Shown here: piece after piece, positions 18,001 to 18,600 of the stretch | Position numbering within the stretch: position 1 is the stretch's first letter | Layout of the letters: every line of letters begins with the position of its first letter | Source: Candidatus Omnitrophota bacterium | GTDB taxonomy: Bacteria; Omnitrophota; Gorgyraeia; Gygaellales; Profunditerraquicolaceae | Direction: 5' to 3' | DNA length: 18,600 nt | Assembly: GCA_030691585.1 (NCBI GenBank) | Contig: JAUYEC010000056.1 | Coordinates: 1 to 18,600, forward strand | Notes under the pieces: model-generated | Seen by the model: only the letters and a program-made list of their open reading frames with translations | Databases searched by the model: none | Told to the model about the DNA's origin: nothing | Translations under genes and position numbers: made by a program

Positions 18001-18600
18001 GATACCCCAATTGATACTCGTATGCTTGAACGATGAGCAGCGCAGGGCCAAGGCCTATTTCCTTAAAAACGCGGCTAGAGTCGGATGCGTTCCCTGCCTT
18101 AGTCAGGCGGATATGATCCGTTATCTGGTTAATAATCCCGAAGCTCATTCCGCGGTTCGTGTAGAAGAGGGAGACTGTCCGGTATTATTGATCGAGTTAA
18201 ACAAGCAGGCGGGCTGGGTGCTGGCAAAACAGGAATTCAAACTCGAAGAAAATGAGCGGTCACAACTGCGCGTGGCGCTTTTCGATGATGCCGGTTTGGT
18301 GACCGATCCCGCAAGATACGCCGTATTGATAGAGGGGAATAAGCTTGCTCTGGATAAAGATGCGCCTGCAGGCAGTAATCAAACCGTGCTGGCGCGGGAG
18401 ATCATCGCAGGCAGGGCGGTAGTAGATATTCCTCATATTCCACCGAAGGGAGAAGGGAGCCGGATCTGTGAGTTGTTTTTAGCGGGTATGAACATGAAAG
18501 ATGCGCACACCGTATTTAAGAAGAGCGTATTGCCTATGGTAGCCGCGGGAAGGGGGACGGTTTACGGGCCTGATGAAGCATTGCAAATTTTCTATGAGCT
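1..18600 (+). CDS. Giant multidomain protein, partial at both ends (at least 6,199 codons)
   Basis: A single reading frame with codons beginning at base 2 runs the whole window with no stop codon. The window holds neither its start nor its end, so the residue count is a minimum. Domains, listed separately, include S1-like repeats, NagB-like, two P-loop modules, two HEQLH modules, HAD, archaemetzincin-like, GNAT-like and split Pta-like regions, joined by charged coiled coils and helical linkers. The same two modules recur in this frame on both sides of the antisense cassette at 7075-7666, which argues that both sides belong to one gene or one gene lineage. An alternative is two giant genes, with the second starting at ATG 7810, where a hydrophobic helix begins. 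However, no stop ends the first and no clear Shine-Dalgarno precedes 7810. Giant ORFs of this build are known in Candidatus Omnitrophota. The function of the whole is unknown. Confidence 0.9.
290..1231 (+). other. Three tandem degenerate S1/OB-fold-like repeats in the giant protein
   Basis: Three stretches share one pattern. Each opens with a strand like VKITGLARF, continues with a buried strand and a DGF[IL]H-type turn, then a VGRDIDVRILSID-type strand, and ends with [FS]A[MV]AD-like residues. They lie at about 290-562, 608-895 and 971-1231. The third is clearest: GFTVMYDG, LDGFIHW, VGRDIDVRILSIDYDR. The second has GFLHHKD and VGKEIEAMV. The first has VDFKGIRGKAPY and VGREFPAVL. This is the layout of S1 RNA-binding domains, where tandem copies are normal. 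RNA or DNA binding is possible, but basic and aromatic surface residues cannot be judged by eye. Confidence 0.5.
1343..1540 (+). other. Highly charged basic coiled-coil linker in the giant protein
   Basis: This segment is dominated by Lys, Arg, Glu, Gln and Ala (for example KRKQDKREREQ and RERKAAEKKRLEEYKKRQQ). It ends in a basic aromatic patch around ARRAFGWLRLRC. It has the composition of a long single helix or coiled coil and separates the S1-like block from the HESMH/NagB-like block. Confidence 0.7.
1772..1786 (+). other. HESMH zincin-like motif ahead of the NagB-like domain
   Basis: In frame this encodes IHESMHRIFGEDEIPPYIAE, an HExxH helix with a glutamate-containing helix about 12-20 residues later, as in gluzincin-type zinc peptidases. 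No complete peptidase family could be recognised around it. It may be an intact metal site or a relic. Confidence 0.4.
1880..2720 (+). other. Glucosamine-6-phosphate deaminase/6-phosphogluconolactonase-like (NagB-type) domain, altered active site
   Basis: The segment follows the NagB order. A helix and VVINFAAAPS stand where the phosphate loop (latGsTP) should be. GIHFDEMLG (2048-2070) matches the LDEY motif. CGGFGVNAHVGFNDPG (2324-2371) matches GGIGxDGHIAFNEPG, and ALTITVAGIMSA matches ALTVGIGTLM. In E. coli NagB the key residues are Asp72, Asp141, His143 and Glu148. The equivalents here look like Asp kept, Asp to Asn, His kept and Glu to Asp, and the phosphate loop is poor. The fold is probable, while classical deaminase activity is doubtful. 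It leads straight into module A copy 1. Confidence 0.65.
2726..3595 (+). repeat. Module A, copy 1 (internal duplication; degenerate P-loop)
   Basis: This copy shares a collinear sequence with 13154-14724: QDAxH, NNSLSQRIA, FLSAQR.TLKKSLISLAK, KPALPP, RK[VI]ADT[IV]L.KKDA, then a nucleotide-binding-like strand, DF[IM]D.EFLQ.G, SLHC.ERTLWKLL, EYIAKAR, QGAVDRLTNI.RGL, and a helical tail. The P-loop position reads FSGASTEVKSA (3044-3076), so it lacks the glycines of a Walker A motif. Relative to copy 2 it lacks roughly 90 codons between IADE and DF.D and roughly 140-150 codons before GAVDRL, both in frame. Nucleotide identity is very high in patches near 2830-2880. Confidence 0.9.
3650..4200 (+). 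other. Degenerate zincin-like domain with WEALWH helix
   Basis: An edge strand GTIRIDVSVF is followed by the helix LLWEALWHLL (WEALWH at 3893-3910) and then REAVATYLSIEHF. This is the same strand-then-helix plan as the HExxH segments elsewhere in the protein, but the first histidine is Trp and the spacing of the second is off. It looks like a dead metallopeptidase-type fold. No family was recognised. Confidence 0.3.
4200..6640 (+). other. Long, mostly alpha-helical region of the giant protein without a recognised family
   Basis: Uninterrupted coding sequence is rich in Ala, Leu, Glu, Lys and Arg with heptad-like stretches. Examples are the segments around 4470-4680, 4940-5200, 5440-5720 (QIEEMHWLEGRIQAVQTAL) and 5740-6120. 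A short Cys-rich patch, APCPCFGKKSR (near 4810-4845), faintly recalls a SEC-C zinc motif but lacks its Gly-Ser-Gly and final Cys pair. A more mixed alpha/beta part around 5230-5420 contains FRGHQKNLPVFG. It probably acts as a scaffold or spacer between domains. Confidence 0.55.
6674..7030 (+). repeat. Module B, copy 1 (HEQLH module)
   Basis: This is a segment of about 119 codons repeated at 11030-11395. Shared blocks are TLSL, a helix, then EQEIAWYDAEEDKIYCIDAV, RKGASLPGRDD, INE.IVPAPL.RFIMRHEQLHRE and ILAEQAKEE. It carries HEQLH (6959-6973), an HExxH motif, followed about 20 residues later by a Glu-rich helix, as in small zinc peptidases. The central 150 bases are almost identical at DNA level to copy 2, with mostly synonymous differences. 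A linker rich in Pro and Ala precedes it. The antisense cassette begins within about 50 bases of its end. Confidence 0.92.
7049..7062. repeat. Perfect 14-base palindrome at the left edge of the antisense cassette
   Basis: TCCGCCGCGGCGGA is its own reverse complement and lies just beyond the stop of the DUF5615 gene. On the + strand it encodes a Ser-Ala-Ala-Ala linker. There is no loop and no clean T-run after it on the - strand, so a terminator role is unconvincing. A related core is present in Ala linkers near 6636 and 14704. Confidence 0.4.
7075..7452 (-). CDS. DUF5615 PIN-like protein (toxin-like partner of DUF433)
   Basis: This is a 125-residue protein of typical DUF5615 length (PIN-like, related to Mut7-C). 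Visible family marks are the N-terminal strand and acidic residues LKFLADESC (about residues 8-16), then HSVVTATEAGLSGKPD, and the diagnostic ILVSEDLDFGNIL around residues 57-69. The strand GIILLRF follows, and the end carries TLIIVDADKYRLRK. The acidic residues in ADE and SEDLDF fit a PIN-type metal site. Nuclease activity is suggested for the family but cannot be shown here. The start is TTG at 7450-7452, overlapping the DUF433 stop, with a GAGG-like ribosome site within the end of DUF433. The next in-frame ATG lies past the first conserved acidic residues and would remove them. The pair resembles a type II toxin-antitoxin module. Confidence 0.87.
   Translation of the reverse strand: MPNKPRKLKFLADESCGMPTVGLLRELEHSVVTATEAGLSGKPDFDILKRAIKEKRILVSEDLDFGNILLYLPSLHHGIILLRFRHRLETEIHATLIRLLNELKPAAFHKTLIIVDADKYRLRKE
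7442..7666 (-). CDS. DUF433 antitoxin-like protein
   Basis: This is a 74-residue protein starting with ATG at 7664-7666. It shows the usual DUF433 layout: an N-terminal strand with CHGKPVIRGTRI (residues 12-23), then MVWQILDLLEDG and a helical end around LTFDEIIADYFP and IKACVEYA, which form a predicted helix-turn-helix. Its length is typical of the family. DUF433 proteins are small DNA-binding partners commonly paired with DUF5615 PIN-like proteins and are regarded as antitoxin-like. The start is fixed by AAGGAG six bases upstream and a TTGACT/TATATA promoter. The stop overlaps the start of the downstream DUF5615 gene by 11 bases, so the two are probably co-transcribed and translationally coupled. 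The gene lies antisense to the giant ORF, with its codons exactly in register with the giant frame. Only TTA, CTA and TCA codons are therefore excluded from it. Confidence 0.88.
   Translation of the reverse strand: MFERIKVDMKICHGKPVIRGTRIMVWQILDLLEDGLTFDEIIADYFPQIAKEDIKACVEYANQLVKNEEVYLAK
7667..7735 (+). other. Hydrophobic segment of the giant ORF encoded antisense to the cassette promoter
   Basis: On the + strand these 23 codons read as one hydrophobic stretch (LLLVVTFIILMYLIYTINVAV), long enough for a membrane helix. It is the complement of the DUF433 leader and promoter. It may be a by-product of A/T-rich DNA, but if the ORF is translated through, it would be the first of three closely spaced hydrophobic helices. 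Confidence 0.4.
7673..7678 (-). promoter_or_regulatory. Shine-Dalgarno site of the DUF433 gene
   Basis: AAGGAG on the - strand, six bases before the ATG at 7666, is a strong ribosome binding site and fixes the DUF433 start. Confidence 0.8.
7713..7741 (-). promoter_or_regulatory. Sigma70-type promoter of the DUF433-DUF5615 operon
   Basis: Read on the - strand, TTGACT (7736-7741) and TATATA (7713-7718) are separated by exactly 17 bases. This is close to the sigma70 consensus and lies about 47 bases upstream of the DUF433 ATG, so transcription should begin near 7706. The AT-rich stretch still carries no stop in the + strand giant frame. Confidence 0.75.
7816..7989 (+). other. Two predicted membrane helices, with possible internal start ATG at 7810
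   Basis: VVIILLSALALTAAGFAVWL (from about 7816) and YVWLIPVFVLSFILYLA (7939-7989) flank a 20-residue loop and are followed by basic residues (RQNALPKRG). The ATG at 7810 directly before the first helix could begin a separate protein with an N-terminal membrane anchor, but no convincing Shine-Dalgarno precedes it. Confidence 0.55.
8040..8740 (+). other. Zincin-like domain with HELISHIARH helix
   Basis: A strand STVFIHPYFF is followed by EGEQIVILYHELISHIARH (HELISH at 8561-8578). The spacing is HExxxH rather than HExxH, with another His four residues on. The strand-plus-helix plan matches the other metallopeptidase-like helices in this protein. Helical sequence lies before and after. No family is recognised. 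Confidence 0.4.
8747..9830 (+). other. HAD-superfamily phosphatase-like domain with all four motifs
   Basis: Motif I is VVFDVDKTLF (nucleophile and acid Asp in DVDKT, 8762-8776). Motif II is AIISGN (Ser at 8900-8902). Motif III is the Lys in GASKDKA (9626-9646), and motif IV is YFGDEFVPAGND (GDEFVPAGND at 9701-9730). The GDxxxxGGND-like motif IV recalls eukaryotic-type phosphomannomutase or Cof-like HADs. A cap of over 200 residues lies between motifs II and III and includes a charged coiled coil (about 9228-9320, EKEQERCQREHNEKEERRKKEA). This is the best-preserved enzyme domain in the window. Its substrate is unknown. Confidence 0.75.
10320..10965 (+). other. Archaemetzincin-like (peptidase M54) domain
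   Basis: The order of features fits M54. VIIFTGDEYC-type opening and helices come first, then LIITNADI (lgvTdvDly), LYDYIFGRAW (fvFGeA), RLVIVSSCRL (aVVSl.RL), and the helix MHELGHLFGLGS (HELGH at 10751-10765). A Cys-rich part follows, with TCVMSEF, IDRMC and GYCFDCYDKL. Archaemetzincins have HExxHxxGxxHC followed by CxM and CxxC. Here position 11 of the motif is Ser, and a loop rich in Gly and Arg brings an HC pair (GEHC) 11 residues later, so the third zinc ligand seems displaced or lost. The Glu and first two His are intact. It may be active if the inserted loop supplies the ligand. Confidence 0.78.
11030..11395 (+). repeat. Module B, copy 2 (HEQLH module)
   Basis: This is the second copy of the module at 6674-7030, with HEQLH at 11312-11326 and the same EIAWYDAEED, GASLPGRDD and FIMRHEQLH blocks. 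The first 45 codons have diverged more (ATLSLAIFDEFMHSEEF against STLSLQILGAFISSDDF). Here it follows the archaemetzincin-like domain and precedes a GNAT-like fold. In copy 1 it is followed by the antisense cassette. Confidence 0.92.
11400..11880 (+). other. GNAT acetyltransferase-like domain, degenerate
   Basis: The strand GYIHSHKD is followed by LPLYVDSAYSGKYQQSLETTLMAIAM, which sits where GNAT motif A lies, and by VVNLATDQEAAYYIGLGFRVS (motif B, about 11738-11800). The motif B ending in GLGF is typical. The Q/RxxGxG/A pyrophosphate loop is missing (YSGKYQQ), so acetyl-CoA binding is doubtful. It follows module B copy 2 directly. Confidence 0.5.
11930..12425 (+). other. C-terminal half of a phosphate acetyltransferase-like (PTA_PTB) fold
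   Basis: The stretch begins at GVYLVRMP and FAACDTGID (Pta ..FLM.. and fadcavnp), continues with DALAEKVKTLIISAADYY, then VGVLSYCTTKAGTAA (Pta SFSTkGSa), AREERPNIIIAGSDGCAQFDA (a.dGelQ.Daa) and PDVLIFPHLAALHNALAQV (aNVLIFPDLqaGNigyKlv). Pta moves acetyl between phosphate and CoA. The catalytic STKGS loop and the DGELQ motif are altered. The N-terminal half that should precede it comes after it instead. Confidence 0.72.
12485..13150 (+). other. N-terminal half of a phosphate acetyltransferase-like (PTA_PTB) fold
   Basis: ARILLPEGTDPVVLEAAERFIKRG matches the opening of Pta, followed by VIFVGKQAQI, then CRRKGWDEAN, and GEADCLVAGKVYDSDAVYLAV (Pta GlVsGavhtTadtvrpal). It continues with TSAGVKELSGGFLMC, IVSDISSVICPKNAQVLADIAINTARDAAF and VRLAFVLSVG, then stops where the Pta catalytic STKGS loop should follow and passes into module A copy 2. 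It overlaps in content with the start of the preceding C-terminal half. The pair therefore looks like two truncated tandem Pta domains, or one permuted domain. Confidence 0.78.
13154..14724 (+). repeat. Module A, copy 2 (P-loop kinase-like, longer form)
   Basis: This is the full-length partner of 2726-3595. After the shared leader it carries VIFVFGPCGALKST (13466-13504). This resembles the uridine-kinase or phosphoribulokinase Walker A (GPsGsGKS/T), with the last glycine replaced by Leu. IADESS follows, then DVIFVES (a Walker B-like strand), then IDLLIRVDGSESMRRRRI, which resembles the region of such kinases holding an arginine-rich stretch after an Asp. The shared EFLQAGNLAKIL and TERTLWKLL segments come next. 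An insertion absent from copy 1 (about 14150-14540) precedes GAVDRLTNIGRGL. ATP binding is uncertain. Confidence 0.88.
14750..15180 (+). other. Zincin-like domain with HELIAAEGG helix
   Basis: IKIYITDD, AIIFDRRVLL and then QWIIIHELIAAEGGLYHDD (HELIAAE at 15083-15103) repeat the strand-then-HE-helix plan. The second His of HExxH is Ala here, although Glu and a later His-Asp-Asp follow. It is probably an inactive relative of the other HE-helix domains. It follows a short basic linker that ends module A copy 2. Confidence 0.4.
15180..15820 (+). other. Unrecognised alpha/beta region
   Basis: After a Gly, Ala and Pro linker (about 15215-15290), strands such as KKALLICVPRT, FACLIPAADI, KTILVHEHAF and KLTLVTSD alternate with helices. 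They suggest a Rossmann-like alpha/beta layer. A motif of the same shape (LILVCLNDEQ with a helix, then CVPCLSQADMI) recurs near 18017-18125, which may be a diverged repeat. No family was recognised. Confidence 0.35.
15820..16640 (+). other. Charged coiled-coil and helical region
   Basis: The stretch is rich in Glu, Lys, Ala and Arg with heptad character at 15828-15940 (LEQARLEKEKDLLDEQAG) and 16200-16330 (AEAEARRLSAEKKYEE). Further helices run to about 16640. It is probably a spacer or oligomerisation segment, as at 1343-1540. Confidence 0.6.
16640..18600 (+). other. Unrecognised C-terminal part in view, coding, open at the edge
   Basis: Mixed alpha/beta coding sequence with GKNIVIGNDHQMA, GKVFAFGAGARTTD, VVFRFGRIYPCS, GILIVLDAFEDPVMP and later LILVCLNDEQ. 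The paired FRFGRIYP and FAFGAGA strands suggest one compact domain at about 16640-17300. Helices dominate 17450-18000. I cannot assign a family. The frame continues past the right edge without a stop. Confidence 0.4.

Noticed and set aside
1..18600. tRNA, rRNA, CRISPR arrays, riboswitches
   Set aside because: None was seen. The window is coding throughout, with no regularly spaced short repeats and no recognisable RNA gene.

Overview
The window lies inside one enormous gene. Reading the + strand from base 2 (codons 2-4, 5-7 and so on), I find no TAA, TAG or TGA anywhere to the right edge. That is 6,199 consecutive sense codons, open at both ends. No bacterial start or final stop is in view, so the true protein is longer than about 6,200 residues. 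A giant ORF that mixes degenerate metabolic-enzyme folds, metallopeptidase-like helices, coiled coils and duplicated modules most resembles the giant genes reported from Candidatus Omnitrophota (Omnitrophica). That assignment is inference; no taxonomic marker gene is present.

Layout of the + strand protein, left to right: three S1/OB-like repeats (about 290-1231); a basic charged coiled coil (1343-1540); an HESMH motif (1772-1786) leading into a glucosamine-6-phosphate deaminase/NagB-like fold (1880-2720); module A copy 1 with a ruined P-loop (2726-3595); a degenerate WEALWH helix domain (3650-4200); a long mostly helical stretch (4200-6640); module B copy 1 with HEQLH (6674-7030); an interruption by an opposite-strand two-gene cassette (about 7063-7800); hydrophobic segments (7667-7735, 7816-7989); a HELISH domain (8040-8740); a HAD phosphatase-like domain with all four motifs (8747-9830); an archaemetzincin-like peptidase M54 domain (10320-10965); module B copy 2 (11030-11395); a GNAT-like fold (11400-11880); the C-terminal half of a phosphotransacetylase (Pta) fold followed by a Pta N-terminal half (11930-13150); module A copy 2 with a better-preserved P-loop (13154-14724); an HELIAAE domain (14750-15180); then coiled coils and unrecognised alpha/beta regions to the edge.

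On the - strand a compact operon (7075-7666) encodes a DUF433 antitoxin-like protein and a DUF5615 PIN-like protein, with a good sigma70-type promoter and Shine-Dalgarno. It is the only recognisable complete transcription unit in the window. It sits antisense inside the giant ORF, which nevertheless stays open through both genes and their promoter.

The giant protein looks as if it was assembled by duplication and capture of enzyme domains. Most catalytic sites are damaged (NagB-like, Pta-like, GNAT-like, module A kinase-like copy 1). The HAD motifs and the HELGH motif of the M54 domain look kept. Several HExxH-type helices recur, so a cell-envelope or proteolytic role is possible but unproven. 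Family calls come from motif recognition by eye; no profile search was run.
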